DNA of 64,000 nt from Linyphia triangularis (GCA_963978545.1 OZ021725.1:86970305-87034304), one strand, 5' to 3'; counted from the stretch's first letter, positions 46,898 through 60,077 are shown. Numbers and translations: made by a program. Notes: a model not told the origin generated them from the letters alone.

Positions 46898-48214
46898 AAT
46901 CTATTACACATGGGTAATTGAAAGTAAAAAGGCATTTTTAGAAATTCGGCTTTGAAGTTAAAAAACATGCATTAAATACCTACATTTTGTTTACTTCAAA
47001 AAACTATTAAAAGTGCTTCAAAATTAGATATAATTACAAATGAGATATCATTTTGAAGAGAAGAATTAAAAAAACAAAACAAAAAAACATTAATAAACTA
47101 AAAATTAATAATCTGAAAATTTTTCATGTGCAAGGACCCCCTTAAGTTTCGTGATGAGCAGGACAAATCACAACACGCTTTCCCATAGAAGAATAAATTT
47201 TTAATAATTTTCAATACGGGAGTTGATTGTAAACCAGAGTATTTTTCTGAGATAACCTCGCTTCCCGACAGCTTGATTTATAACTTCGAATGAAGAGGAG
47301 AAGGGGGGGGGGGGGAAATATCGTCCACCCCTCCTCACATCTCAGAACCGTCTGAATTCTTAACTTAATTATGCCTGCCGCATCTAACACAGCAACAGCA
47401 AAAAAAGAAAAGAAAAAGAAACGGTTATTAAATATAAGTAATGGCGTTTGGTGAAGCACAATACACTTTTTGAAAAACATTTGATAACTGTTTTAATGCT
47501 GAACGGACGAATAAGGAATGGTTTTGGGGTTGGTTTTATTTTCTTTTTTTGTAAGTTCTCGACGATAGGTAATAATACAGAAGGGAGACTTGTTCTAATT
47601 TGGGTTTTGTATATCGATTGAGTTTAAGGAGTTAGTTTTCGAAATGGCGCTCACGGATTGAGATGTTTTTTATTGTTGTCATTTCGAATAATTCTTTTCG
47701 TTTCTGGAGAATTCGAGTTGGAATAATGTTTGTGTGTGTGTGTGTGTTTTTTTTTTTTAAAGTTCTGTGTAGATGCGTAACGACCTGGACGTGATTCTCT
47801 CTTGGAAGGAATGCGAAAAAAGAATAAAAATGTGGGCGAGGTCTGTGTCGGTTTTGAATGAGAGGATATTCGTTTTGCACCACAAAGAATGCGTTCCACT
47901 TTTGTTCCTCAGTCTTTTTCGAACGTGCAGAAATGATGCGTTTCTATGGAGGCTTATCATCAGTACCCGAGTATTAAACTTATTGATTTTAGTGTTCCAA
48001 AAGAAACAAGCAGTTTTAACCCCCTCCCAATTTTTACTTTCCCATACGTTACATAGGGTAATAAAAGTATTATTTTCGTCAAAAAAAAAAAAAAAGTTTT
48101 TTTAAGCATTTCTCTGGGTTTGAAAAAATGTCTTGTCTGTGTGTCTCCGTGGTCAGCATAACTCCCGAACGAATTGACCTATGATGTTCAAATTTGGTGT
48201 ACGATGGCAATGGG

Positions 48215-48593
48215 TTGGTTGGTTGTTTTCAGATTATCTGGCGCCGTCAGCAACACGAGGGCTATAATGCTCCGAAACATTCGTCATTAGACAAGCCAAC
48301 ATACATTTACAAACACCCATGCCTAACACGGGACTCGAACCCGCAACCTCGCGGTCTAGAAGCTAGTACGCCGACCAAACGGTATAGTGGTTAGCGTGCT
48401 AGCTTCTAGACCGCGAGGTTGCGGGTTCGAGTCCCGTGTTAGGCATGGGTGTTTGTAAATGTATGTTGGCTTGTCTAATGACGAATGTTTCGGCGCATTA
48501 TAGCCCTAGTGTTGCTGACGGCGCCAGATAATCTGAAAACAACCAACCAACAACTAGAAGCTAGCACGCTAACCACCATACCGTTTGGTCGGC
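48215..48593 (-). repeat. SINE1, outer copy interrupted by a second SINE1
   Basis: The two halves (48215-48370 and 48554-48593) make one minus-strand SINE1. Perfect CGATGGCAATGGG flanks it (48202-48214 and 48596-48608). Confidence 0.8.
48371..48553 (+). repeat. SINE1 nested in SINE1
   Basis: A plus-strand copy inserted into the head of the outer one. Its target duplication is SINE sequence itself: CTAGAAGCTAGTACG / CTAGAAGCTAGCACG (one mismatch). Confidence 0.8.
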
Positions 48594-49174
48594 TTCGATG
48601 GCAATGGGACCTACCATTATGGTTTTCGTCAAAATTGCTCATGCGCATAAGATGTCATTGAAAAACCTGAAAATATCATGTTTTTCAGTAATTGTTAAAG
48701 AAACGGCTCTAACGATTTTGATCAAGATCGCTGTGGTAATACCTTTTAAGGTGTCCTAAACATCCCCACTTACGAAAATTTCGTAAAAATGCTATAAAGG
48801 AGTAAAAAGTTTAAAAGCGAATGACTTTAACACAGAGTTTTCTTCCTTTGAAGCATCTCTCATCAACGACCGTTTTTTCCCCCTCCTCTGTTTCTCTTAC
48901 AAGAAAGGATAATGTAAGAATTGTAAAAAGTATATCGCCATTTTAACGGTGCTTTTTTTATGGTCCATATGAGAATTACCATCAAATATATCGACAAACT
49001 GGCCATTACTTTTAAATGAATGATGGAAATATAAAAAATCTAAATAACACCAATACACGTCAGTATTATAGTGTAATTGAAAGTTGTGCGATGTTCCACA
49101 CCCTTAGTTTTTCTTAGAGGTAAAACGCCATGAAAGCTTGGTTTGGGCTCAAAACTATTTAAACATGTTTCAAT

Positions 49175-49432
49175 TGTTGGGATATTGTTATCCATTGTCA
49201 CTCATTTCCACCCCTTTACTTGTTTGTGGACTGCCCTGCCGCCTTGTGGCTGGCTTATACAAAGTGTTGTTCTAGCCTGTATGCCATTCATTCATTGTAT
49301 TCTATTCATTCACCTCTGACTGTCCAGTGTTATGTGTGTGTTCCTGTGTCCGTGGCGGTTTAATGACTTAATAAACTAATTGCGCAGCTAGTGTTGTTGC
49401 TTCTCTCAAATACTCTGCTACAATTCCCAACA
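49175..49432 (+). mobile_element. Short solo LTR, second family (258 bp)
   Basis: TGTTGGGATATTG opens and ACAATTCCCAACA closes it; TCAAT is duplicated exactly at 49170-49174 and 49433-49437. Inside are a TATA-like TTATAC near 49255 and AATAAA near 49369, fitting a promoter and polyadenylation order on the plus strand. A 5-bp duplication suggests Copia or BEL/Pao, or Gypsy. Confidence 0.6.
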
Positions 49433-50027
49433 TCAATTGCACACAAAAGTTGACAATGCATATACAAGATTCATGATAACAATTTTGTTTGTGTTTTTCT
49501 TGAACTGAAGCTGCACAATATACAATGAAATCTACCTATAAAAAAAAAAAAAAAAACCTTGCAACAACCTACTTTATTTCGACGTCAGTTGAAGCGTCTT
49601 TATTAATGTGCTTACAAATAAGGTTATAAATAAACTTACGAAGCGGAAGTGTTTCTAATCACATTAGAATCCTTTTAGCATTGAAAAGTAAATCCCGTCG
49701 CAGAAGAACCAGCGTTTAAGTCTTATTTACCGCTCTACCGAACGCGGGTCTTTTTTTCTTACCAAATTTTTTTTTTTTTTAAATTAAGTTTTCCCGCGTA
49801 ACTAATGTTGTTTACATGCATTCTGATACAAGTAAAATAAGGTGAACATGTTTCAGAACGAGACAGGAGATTAATATTGACGAGTTCTACTTTTTTTTTT
49901 TTACATCTTGAAGCATTACTTTTCAATTCGTTTACTCTTCTAAGAGCATTGTCCAAGAAAGCACTGGGTCATTCCTAAAGGACTCTCTAACTTTGAAGTG
50001 AAATAACTACGAAGCGGTGAGAGACGG

Positions 50028-50219
50028 TTGGTTTGGTAGATTGGTTGTTTTCAAATTATCTGGCGCCGTCAGCAACACGAGGGCTATAATGCGCCGAAAC
50101 ATTCGTCATTAGACAAGCCAACATACATTTACAAACACCCATGCCTAACACGGAACTCGAACCCGCAACCTCACGGTCTAGAAGCTAGCACGCTAACCAC
50201 TATACCGTTTGGTGGGCCA
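50028..50219 (-). repeat. SINE1
   Basis: Flanked by perfect GTGAGAGACGG (50017-50027 and 50220-50230). Confidence 0.8.
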
Positions 50220-51693
50220 GTGAGAGACGGAAAGAAGAAACAAGTTGCATGACAGGTGTGGAATTTTAAATGCATCGGTATTCAAAATTATTCACAATAT
50301 TCAAAGGTGGCAACAAATATGATTACATACGTTTTCCTCATTGAAAAAGGTCCCTATGATCGTTGATAGGTCGTTTGACCAACCAACCAACCAAACAACC
50401 AACCAAAGTTAGGAAAAGTAATTTTTTTTTTATCTTGGTTTTAGAAAAATATCTCAACGATGAATTTTGGATTTCAGAGAATATGAATAGAATGTAATGA
50501 TTTCACCAAAAAAAAAAAAAAAAAAAGAGAGAAAATCTTTATTTTCAGCACACTTACGATTTCACATATCAGATGCTTTCCTCAACTCCCTTCTCTGCAT
50601 AAACGGCAAGAGAAATATATTTTCAACTGTGAACTGAGACGATGGGATTTCAGTCTCAATATGTCTCCCGATTCCTCATCCCTATATCTACTCAGTATCA
50701 CGCGCTTTGCTTCTGATTTCATTAAGTTTCCTTAAAATAAATAGAAATAGAAAAAAATAGCCCAGAAGAGATTGAAAAATAATAAAAAAAAAAGAGAAGG
50801 GCAACATAAAAATCGGTGCAAACGATTCTTTTTTTTCTTTTTTTTCCCCCTTAACGATTTCTGGGAACGTGACGCGGATACGACCTCAGGTGTTGGGGAG
50901 GGGGGTGGCGAAGAACACGGGAGCATTTTCGCGGGAAAAACATTCTCTGGATCGCTTTCGTCGTCTGCTCTTTTTCCCTTTTCCATCTTCTTAAAGGGGG
51001 AGGGGGGTGTTAGGGGTGGGAGAGAAAACATTAGTCGGGACATTACACTTTTCAATAAGTGCCAATCGATGGGTATAAAGGGGGTTGGGGGTGATGCCCC
51101 CCTCCTTTCGTGGAATGATGTCTTATTTGGAGGAGAGGGTGCCATATTTGGCCACTCTTGTGTCGGAAGAGACTCTTTCTTGTAAGTTGTAAGATTGGAT
51201 GATAATCGCACACAGTAGAATTTGCGTAAACGTAACATTTTGATGCTTCAATAGTAAGAAAACTTTTACTCGACAATGAAAACATCTCACCAGTGGCGAC
51301 TCGTGCACTACAGCCAGTACAACCGGGCTGCGTCTAAATTTATTTGTACAAAACCAAAATTATCTATTTTACAATTTTTTTAAAATGAAGGTTCAATTTC
51401 TACGGTAAGTATAAAAAAAATCTGCTAAACAGCAAACCTCCATATTCAATATCAACTCAAACTGATGATCTTTATCCGCACAGCAGTCGAGTGTTCCTGA
51501 AACGCGTTTCGACGGCGACGTTGCCATGGTAACCTATAGAACCAAACAGATCCTTTCTCTCCACGTAATGTGTAGCGAGACCGCCAAGTGAGCACTTTTC
51601 CAACTTCGGCTGACCTTCGATGAACCTTTCCATTCGATGAACTGATTGGTCGAAAATTAGCGTGGGTAGGAGAAAATAAGAGTTGACTACAAA

Positions 51694-51695
<2 letters not shown>

Positions 51696-51732
<37 letters not shown>
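51696..51732 (+). repeat. Long poly-A tract
   Basis: A run of 35 or more A bases, one of many in the window (also near 7812, 10618, 12289, 39991, 44976 and 56737 as T). It may be slippage or an old retroposed tail. Confidence 0.8.
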
Positions 51733-51735
<3 letters not shown>

Positions 51736-52166
51736 ATTTTCGAAATTTGGAAGAAATGGAATTTTACTCTTTTGTATTTTTGCATCTTCGTGTTCCTCTG
51801 TTTTGAACACTGTCTCTTGAATGCCGTGAGATCTGGTTTGATGATTTAAGACAAAAAAAAAAAAAAAAAAAAAATCATTTTAAATAAATATTTTTTAATA
51901 TTTTTACTACTATTTATAATTTTTTTTCTTTGACTGGGTTGAGCTTTCAAAAATAAATAACCATGAATTTTCTTTTACTATTCTCACAGAATAGTTATAA
52001 TGCCTTATTATTAATTAACATTTCTAAAGTATTAAGGATTTTGATAAAAATCTAGTCTTTCATCCCCATGCAAATACTCCTGGCGACGTCCATGAAGATT
52101 TAAGAGTTTACGTTCAGGAATGATTGTGAAGTGTATAGTGGTGGTGGGGAGTAAGGATAGGTGGGT

Positions 52167-52347
52167 TTTGGTTGATTTTTTTCAGATTATTTAGCGCCAT
52201 CAGCAACACGAGGGCTATAATGCGCCGAAACATTCGTCATTAGACAGGCCAACATACATATACAAACACCCATGCCTTACACAGGACTCGATCCCGTAAC
52301 CTCGCGGTCTAGAAGCTTGCACGCTACCACTATACCGTTTGACTGGC
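52167..52347 (-). repeat. SINE1, old copy
   Basis: Several substitutions (ATTTAGCGCCATCAGC, CCGTTTGACTGGC) suggest greater age. No clear duplication. Confidence 0.65.
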
Positions 52348-52632
52348 TAAGGGGGTGTCGCATGTTTCCGTCTGCACTAGTATTTTGTAGATCACATGCC
52401 GCCACTGCATCTCACTTTTAATCAAAATTGTTGGAAGAACGTGTGGACATGTAATAAAAATACAAGCCATCGTCTAATTTAAAAATGAGACGTTACACAG
52501 TATCCAATTTCTAATACTATAAACAATCAATAAAATTTGCATAATCAACACGCTTTTTCAATTATAAATGATGGTACGGAAATTTTCGTGAAGAAACATT
52601 CAGCCTTCCTAAATTACGGCGTATTTCTGTTT

Positions 52633-53041
52633 TAGGTGGAAGTCCTAGTAAGGATTCCCTCTACTCGCTGTTACAATCTCCTTGCACAGTGCATTTAGAA
52701 ACTACTTTGTACAAAACCTCAAAATTTCGTAAGTATGAAAATGATCACTTCATGAAATGACACGAATTGGTTTCATTTAATGTCTATTATAAATGAAAAT
52801 TAATCTAGCAAAAGACAAAACCAGGTGGAGCCACTGCAAATGCATTGAAGTAAGGATTTCAGTTTTAAAATAAAATAAATTGGACGCTATTTTCGGGTTT
52901 TTTAATTTATGTCGTTTCATTAAGTGATAATTTTCGTGCCAAATTTCAAGGAGGTTTTCTAGAAAGTAGTTTCTAAATGCACTTGGTTAGGAGATTGTAA
53001 CATAGTGAGTAGAGGGAATGATCCTTACTTGGATTTTATCT
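52633..53041. mobile_element. Palindromic MITE, copy 2
   Basis: It shares TGCATTTAGAAACTACTTT, AAAATTAAxxTAGCAAAAGAC and AGGxGGAGCCACTGCA with the copy at 1119-1542, in the same order. Its left end is TAGGTGGAAGTCCTAGTAAGG. It is followed after 90 bp by the AAAT microsatellite. Confidence 0.55.
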
Positions 53042-53130
53042 TGAATTTTCAGCTGCAAGTTCTACAATTTATATGCAGTCGAAATCGTCTATTTAAGATA
53101 AATGCTCGACTAAGTAAATACTTATTCTTC

Positions 53131-53436
<306 letters not shown>

Positions 53437-53493
53437 ATAAACAGCTTTTAAGTGTGTTTCTTTTGCGTTGCTATTCTTCAAGGTTTATAATAC

Positions 53494-54255
53494 TGTTGCA
53501 TGGACGGGTTCGAAAGATTTGAAGCCAAAGCAGATAAAAAATTGCAGAAATTGATTCCAATATAGCTCTTCACAGATTCCTTTACAACTCCAGAACTTCT
53601 CGTTCTAGTAGACGCAATACAGCTCTTTTCACAACAATAGAGCACAAAACAGCAGTTAAAAACTTGACAACACAACTGCTCAAATCGCAGCAAAAGACAA
53701 TGCAATACAGTTTGCTTTAGAACTACTCTGAATGCTCATTGAGACTCAGTATCACAACTCAGTAATTCCAGTCAACTCACTAGTCAACTAATTCAGTGAC
53801 TCAAAATGAACTAACTAACCGACTCATGGCCGGGCTTATATAGGAGTCAAACCTTCTGGAGACTTCTAGAGGTAGACATTTGGAGAACTTTCCAGATCAT
53901 AGTCGAAAAGTCCTATACATGTGCATGGGGACCAAAAATGTTGCCAAATGGTCGCCAAGTTTGGCGACTTTTGGCGATTTGGTGACAAAAATTAGTCGCC
54001 AAAACCGTCGCCAACTTGGCTCTATCCCGCCAATTTGGCGAGATTTCCATTACCATAATGTTAAATGCCCTGCTCCTTAAAACTTTCTTCCCAGAGTTAC
54101 CTCTGTAAAACTCGTTATCAAGCATCAATACCCATCTTGCAGGGAAGCCAAGCTCAGATGAACTATTGCACTGCCTTATGCGAAATGTACATAAATTTTA
54201 GTATTTACAAAATTAACACTACGAAATATTTGCAAATATACAAAAATTCGTAACA
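53494..54255 (-). mobile_element. Solo LTR, family 1, copy 2
   Basis: It runs from TGTTGCATGGACGGG to ATTCGTAACA, reversed relative to the copy at 43749. ATAC is duplicated exactly at 53490-53493 and 54256-54259. Several CGCCAAxTTTGGCGA motifs lie near 53950-54045. Confidence 0.7.
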
Positions 54256-55787
54256 ATACTTTTTCTACTCATTATTTTTTAGTCTTTGTATCTTCGGTAA
54301 TCCAATCCATCGGTAAAGAAAAAGTAGAAATATCAAGAGAAAAGTAACACAATGTTTTACTATTCAGAAGTTTTTGAGAACCACTCTAAATGATTATTAC
54401 TTCTTCGTTATGTTTTTGCTTCTTACCTAAGTTTATGTACTAGAAGCAGTCTGAATTAAATATTTAAAAAAAAACGAAAAAAAAAAAAAAAAGCCTAGAA
54501 TATGACGTTTGCGATGTATCAAATACCTAAGAGATCTTGTCGAGACCAGAAGAAACCACAAATAGTGACCGGAAGTCATTCATGAATATCATTCATAAAT
54601 ACTGGACAATAAATACCTGCGTCATACATAAGTTTGAAGGTCTGAATAAAATTATTACTCTAGCATAAAGTATAACAAAAATTTCTTTGAAATTCTACTT
54701 ATAATTTATACTTCTATCGACACTGTATGGGAAGTTCACATCTTTGTTTCAAATAGAGATATTGGATAAGAACTTGGCTCTTCGGTGATAAGTTTTAAGG
54801 TTTTGTTCCCAAATTCTCCAATTCACCGTCATTTTTATCGTTTGTCAACAATTTAAACAGAAGGGAATTGCAATAATTAAATGTCACGAAATTCTATATG
54901 AGTGGTGTTTGTGCTTGACCTTGTCAATGAAAATGTGTGTACAAGCGGTCTTTATTGCCAAATTCGCCCTTTTTCACAACAAAAAGTTCACCAAAAGCAT
55001 TATTTTATAAGTCGGTCCGCCAGATGCACGGTCCACCCCACATTTGAGGCATCTCTTGAGAAGGCTCTAAGCCGAATCAGACTTCCGTGGAAACTCCATG
55101 GTTAAATTTTTTTTTCTCCAACTAAATGTCCGCCAATGGTCGACGGAATAATACGTAAGTAGATCAAATGCCGTTAGAAAGCAACTTTCTTATTATCTGA
55201 ATAACAATGTTTTCAGTAATCCCTGCAACTGTCTTTAAGACATTTCGATCAGATAACCGTATTTTTGAAAAAAATCTCCCGAAGCGTAAGAAAACTTGAA
55301 CTTTTTTCATTCCATCAATACAATTTGTATTTTTCTCTTAACTCCAGTCTTATCTAAAAACAACCCTCTCGAAACACAGCACATAAAATGCAAATCCTTC
55401 CGCCAACTTGTCAGAGAGCCCTTTTCCACTGTTTTTGTTTAATTAGAACCACTTAGAAAAGGAAAGAAAAGAAATTAGCAATTATATTATTGCTCGATGC
55501 CTTGAAAAAAAAAATAAGTATCAAGTTTTTTTTTCATCCAGTCCCTCCTTCTCGAGGTATATCATTAAATTATTTTAAAATAAGAAAAAAAAAAAAAAAA
55601 AAAAAGGAACTGTTCCTTTTTCTTCATGAATTCTTCCTGATTTCATTTACAGTATGGACTTAGTAAAAGAAATTACGGAATAATTGTTATAATCAATACA
55701 TTAGGTTTTTTTTTGTTACTGTAAGGACTGGTTTTTTTTTTTCGTTTCATCTTTCTGGTTCGATTTCCAATCTATTCTTATTCAACA

Positions 55788-56075
55788 ATGTATAGGAGTA
55801 AGAAAAAGGTTTTACTTTTAGCTACGGTATCACTGCCCTGCATTTTTATGTTTTGCTTTTACCGCATTTCTGAAAAATCGCGCCTATCAATCGATTGCTC
55901 ATTGTTAAAAACATTACATCCAGAAATAAAAGGAAAGCTTCGTAAAGGAATAAAACGTCAGATGATATATGTAATAAATGTTAGAGCTTTTTTGCTTGAA
56001 ATTTTAAAAGAAAGGTCTTATTGTAAGAGTTCTTGTGCATGGTTAGTAAATTTTTTATGTTGCATGGCCACTTGA
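55788..56075 (+). CDS. Candidate first exon with a membrane anchor
   Basis: After CAACAATG the frame reads MYRSKKKVLLLATVSLPCIF and then MFCFYRI. This is a basic N terminus plus a hydrophobic segment of about 18 residues, like a signal anchor. The remainder is lysine-rich and ends in a frame that may run past a donor such as GCATG/GTTAGT near 56041. No family was recognised. The surroundings are T-rich and repeat-like. Confidence 0.2.
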   Translation: MYRSKKKVLLLATVSLPCIFMFCFYRISEKSRLSIDCSLLKTLHPEIKGKLRKGIKRQMIYVINVRAFLLEILKERSYCKSSCAWLVNFLCCMAT

Positions 56076-56249
56076 GAGCTATACAGTTTCACTTCAAAAC
56101 CCCAAAACTTGGTCAATAGTGATCACTTTTGTTTAACAGTAATAGGTTCGGTCAAAGTGTGGTAGATGCCTGGCCGCCTGGTTCTGTACATTGGTGACCC
56201 GGACGTATTTATAGAAATAACTTTGCAACAAGATCTGGACTGTTGATAG

Positions 56250-56460
56250 TAGTAAATCACTGATCTCTGGCTACAACTTCTGGATAACTTATAAACGATT
56301 TCTGCTCAGGAAGCAGATGAAGCCAATTAAATAATTTTCCCCATCTATGCTAAGTCGCAGTTTGCTCATGGTTACCAATACATTCTAACTATTTTTTTTG
56401 GGGGGGTGGGGGGATTGCTGATATAGATTGCTATGGTGATTGTTAAGCCTTTTTTTGCTT
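56250..56460. repeat. Dispersed repeat without the MITE insertion
   Basis: It matches 37320-37920 minus the inserted MITE, including CTACAACTTCTGGATAACTT and the G run followed by GATATAGATTGCTATGG. Confidence 0.4.
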
Positions 56461-56733
56461 CAAACCAAAAAAAAAAAAAAAAAACCCAAAAAAAACCGAA
56501 GCATGCCCTATCTAGAAGTGGCTGTTAGAGGTCAATGTAGTATATATTTACAGGAAGTATGTTTTCCAGTTAGTCTTATAAAGGGAAACACCTGCGCGTA
56601 TTTGTATCGTTTGGCAGAAAACCTGGAACATTTCTAGGTAACCTTATCTTCAGTGATTGCCGCCATCTCGACTCATTTTTGAAATCAGAGATGGCAGAGA
56701 ATAGGAAAATCTTTTTAAATATTTCTGAATGGT

Positions 56734-56777
<44 letters not shown>

Positions 56778-58413
56778 GACGATTCCCTTTTTCTCTCTTT
56801 CAAAATTAAAATTGATAAATAAGCTACCAATTTAAAGGATACCAAATTCGACGTCTGACGAATAGTTTAGCTACAATTGCACATCAACTTTAGAAATCAC
56901 AAGTAGTACGAAAATTTTACGAAATTGCGATAATATACAGTAGAGGGCAGCACTATAGGAAAGAGAAAACCGCAATTTAAGCTCGTTGAGAAAACCTAAA
57001 GGTTCCTATATCTCTCAGCGATAGAATACAATATATAACTCTAGCAAACTTCCAAAAATAATTTTTCTAAATAATTTTATATACACAGGCTACGGGCGTG
57101 CTGACTAGTAAAACTTAAAACTTTTTAGTAACCATGTAGTCTGCGTCTGAGTCATGAGTTCGGTTTTGTGAAAGTGGCTAGTACTTGTTCATCTTTGTAC
57201 AATACCATTTTCCCTTTTCGAATAATATGCTAACGTTTATCCCAAATTAAGAAATAAGCCGTATTTGAAGCCTTGGAGCTATTTTCCGCCATCTTGAATT
57301 CGAACAGATTTCTTGCAAAGCACACGCCCCGGGGCAAGCACTACGTTTGTTTTCCGAGAGTATTTGCTTTCGAAAATGCTCTTCGATCACTGTTTGATGG
57401 AATATTAATTTCAAACTGCGATCGCTTCAACAATCAGCGGGGAAAAAAAAAAGCATCGAACAAAAAGAACATTTCCTTACTGAAATCCATTAAGACGATT
57501 TCACCTTTGACAGTGATTCAATTAACGTAGAGATTTCTAAAAAGCGGAGACTGCTATGGGTTGCGCGAAAGGGCCGCCAGGGTGCGCTTTCTTTACCCAA
57601 ACTTCTTCCGGAGTCCTATTCCTGTGTCCCCGGGCCATTTCCTTCCATTATTGTGGCGAAAGAGGAGATTGTGTTTGCACAAGAATGAATTGGTTCTAAA
57701 AGAGAGGAAATATCAACAAAATGAAGGAACATATTCTTCTAAAAGAAACGGGGTTTTACATCAATTCTCCGAGATCGAGATCTTGTTATGTAATTATTCA
57801 CATTTGAGTGTTTAGTTTATTTCGAAAAAGATGGGCGAAATTATCTTTTAAAATATTTACCACGTTTCAATAAATTAAAATCGTTGAATTTATTAAATGT
57901 TTGTTTTGAAGCTTTTGTTGATAGAGGAAGAATAAAGTGCGTACAGTTGTACGCAGGTTTCATTTAATTATGAGAATGCAAGTCGTGAAGACATTTGGAT
58001 TGGGAGCTGTTCCCTCCTGAGTCATGTTTGGCGAATAAATTCAAAGTGTTAAATATCTTGAAGAAACTTCAAAAATGCATTTCTAGGAATGTTTGGTTTT
58101 AAAAAATAATAAGTAATTTTTTATACGTTTAAATAATAAATTATAAATAATGTATTTAAAAAATCATATAAAAAAAGTCCTTATACATTTATATTTAAAA
58201 GAAATCTCTAACTCGTAATTTCGTATCCGAAAAATTCAACATTTCGAGTCCTTCAAATTTTGAAATGCTTAAATTTGTAGGGCTTATTTATAAGCGCGGC
58301 ATCAATAAATTTTTTTTCCTAAGACTATTTTTTGCGAAAATGCAACAAATGTTAAAAAAGAAAAAGAAACTTTTTAAAAATTGCCTTGTGTAATTGTCGG
58401 CATCTCTCCTCAG

Positions 58414-58632
58414 AACTTCAACTTAACTTGACATCACTAGACGGTAGATCGTCACAGTGCTCATAGCCAATTTATCCATTTTGGCATAATGCTCGCTAAA
58501 CCACAACCCTGTAGAGAACAAAAGGCTATAAGGTTTGGCGAGAATTATGTATTCACTTCTCTAAAATGGATTAATTGCCTATGAGCACGGTGAAGATCTA
58601 TCGTCTAGTGATGTCAAGTTAAGTTGGAGTTT
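58414..58632. mobile_element. Foldback MITE (about 219 bp)
   Basis: ACTTCAACTTAACTTGACAT and its inverted partner ATGTCAAGTTAAGTTGGAGT close a palindrome whose arms include CATCACTAGACGxTAGATC and GTGCTCATAG. No coding frame and no clear target duplication. Confidence 0.5.
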
Positions 58633-58769
58633 AGTATAGTTGACAATCAGAAAAACCGTTTTACAGAATCCAGGTAGGCAGGAAAAATAACTTGCATGAC
58701 GTTTCAAAGGCTGTTGCATGTCGTAGTGAATCCGTTTTATAATATTCAGTTCGAAATTATTAACTTATT

Positions 58770-59385
58770 ATGTTATATCAAAATGAAACTTGGCACACAT
58801 AAATAAATACGGTTACAAATTTGTTTAAAAAAAACAAAAAAAAAAAAAAAAAAACTATGCCAGAATGACGAATTTGGCTGTATACTTTTCAATAATTCTT
58901 GCACTATCCTTTCTTGGAAGTTAAACAAAGGAAGTCGTTGACGAGCGACGTCCAAGTGAAGATAATTCTGTGTTAAAGACATTCGTTTTTCAACTATTTA
59001 CGTCTTTATCGCATTTTCATGGAAATTTTGGAAGTGGGGATATTTAGAACATCTTAAAAGGCATTAGCACAGCGATTTTGACTAAAGTCGTTACAGCTCT
59101 TTTTTAGAGCAATTGTTGAAAAACATGATTTTTCAACAGCAGCTCCTTTATCGCATGCTCAATTTCGACAAAAACCTTAATCGTAGGTCAAATAGCCACC
59201 AGTAACTCGGTATGTAAAATTTGAACATCGTAGGTCAAATTTTTCGGGAGTTATTCTGGCCACAGACATTTTTTGTAGCCAACTTTTTATTTTTAGCTCG
59301 GTTCGTTGCAAAACATGCAAAAATGCAAAAAAAAAAAAAAAAAAAAATTTTAACCGAATGCATTACTTTCATTACCCTATACTAC
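58770..59385 (+). repeat. ~1 kb dispersed repeat, copy 7
   Basis: AGTGGGGATATTTAGAAC, ACATCGTAGGTCAAATTTTT and CATTACTTTCATTACCCTAT occur in family order. It is cut at its right end by the solo LTR at 59386. Confidence 0.55.
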
Positions 59386-60077
59386 TGTTGCGTGGATGGG
59401 TTCGAAAGACTTGTAGCCAAAGCAGATCAAAACTTGCAGAAATTTATTCCGATCTAACTCTTCGTAGATTCTTTTACAACTCCAGAACTTCCCGTTCTAA
59501 TAGACTCAGTACAGCTCTTTACACAATAATAGAGCACAACAGCAGTTAAAAACTTGATACATAACTGCTAAAATCACCGCAAAAGGCAATGCAATACAGT
59601 TCGCTTTTAGAACTACTCTGAATGCTCACTGAAAGACAACTAACTCAGTAATTCCACTCAACTAACTTCCCCGCTCTCTTGGCCGGCGAAAAGGCGAATC
59701 TTCACGAAACTTCCAGAGATAGAAATTTGGAGAACTTTCCAGATCGTAGTCCAAAAGCCCTATACAGGTACATGGGGACCGAAAATGTCGCCAAATGGTC
59801 GCCAAATCCATCGCCAATTTGGTTATATCTCGCTAACTTGGCTCAATCTCGCCAACTTGGCCAGAATGCCATCAACCATAACGTTAAAAGGCCTGCTCAT
59901 TGTAAAACTCGTTTTCTAGCATGATCCCTGTAGAACTCGTTTTCAAGCATTAAGAGACGCATTGCAGGAAAGCGAAGTAAAGAACTCTTGCACTGCCTTA
60001 TGCGAAGTGTACATAAATTTTCCTTTTTACATAATAAATTCTACGAAATATTTACAAATATACAGTAATTCGTAACA
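59386..60077 (-). mobile_element. Solo LTR, family 1, copy 3
   Basis: TGTTGCGTGGATGGG to AATTCGTAACA, 692 bp, with CTAC duplicated exactly at 59382-59385 and 60078-60081. It is inserted in the end of a copy of the ~1 kb dispersed repeat. Confidence 0.7.

Larger units (their letters stand above)
48040..49120 (-). repeat. ~1 kb dispersed repeat containing nested SINEs
   Basis: Reverse copy from CCCATACGTTACATAGGGTA to GCGATGTTCCACACCCTTAG. Two SINE1 copies, one inside the other, are inserted at 48215-48593. Confidence 0.6.
54256..58400. other. Mostly unannotated AT-rich stretch
   Basis: Apart from the possible anchor exon at 55788 and the dispersed repeat at 56250, I see only homopolymer runs and weak frames (54902, 57273, 57561). 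TTCCGCCATCTTGAA near 57286 resembles a YY1 site, so a promoter is conceivable. Confidence 0.35.

Noticed and set aside
47651..48105. Several overlapping 67-110 codon frames
   Set aside because: They conflict on both strands, include a TG/AC simple repeat, and show no domain or splice support.
50732..51238. 168-codon minus-strand frame, the longest in the window
   Set aside because: It is low-complexity (proline/serine, a lysine run, a phenylalanine-rich end) across poly-T and G-rich tracts, overlaps an equally long opposite frame, and shows no domain.
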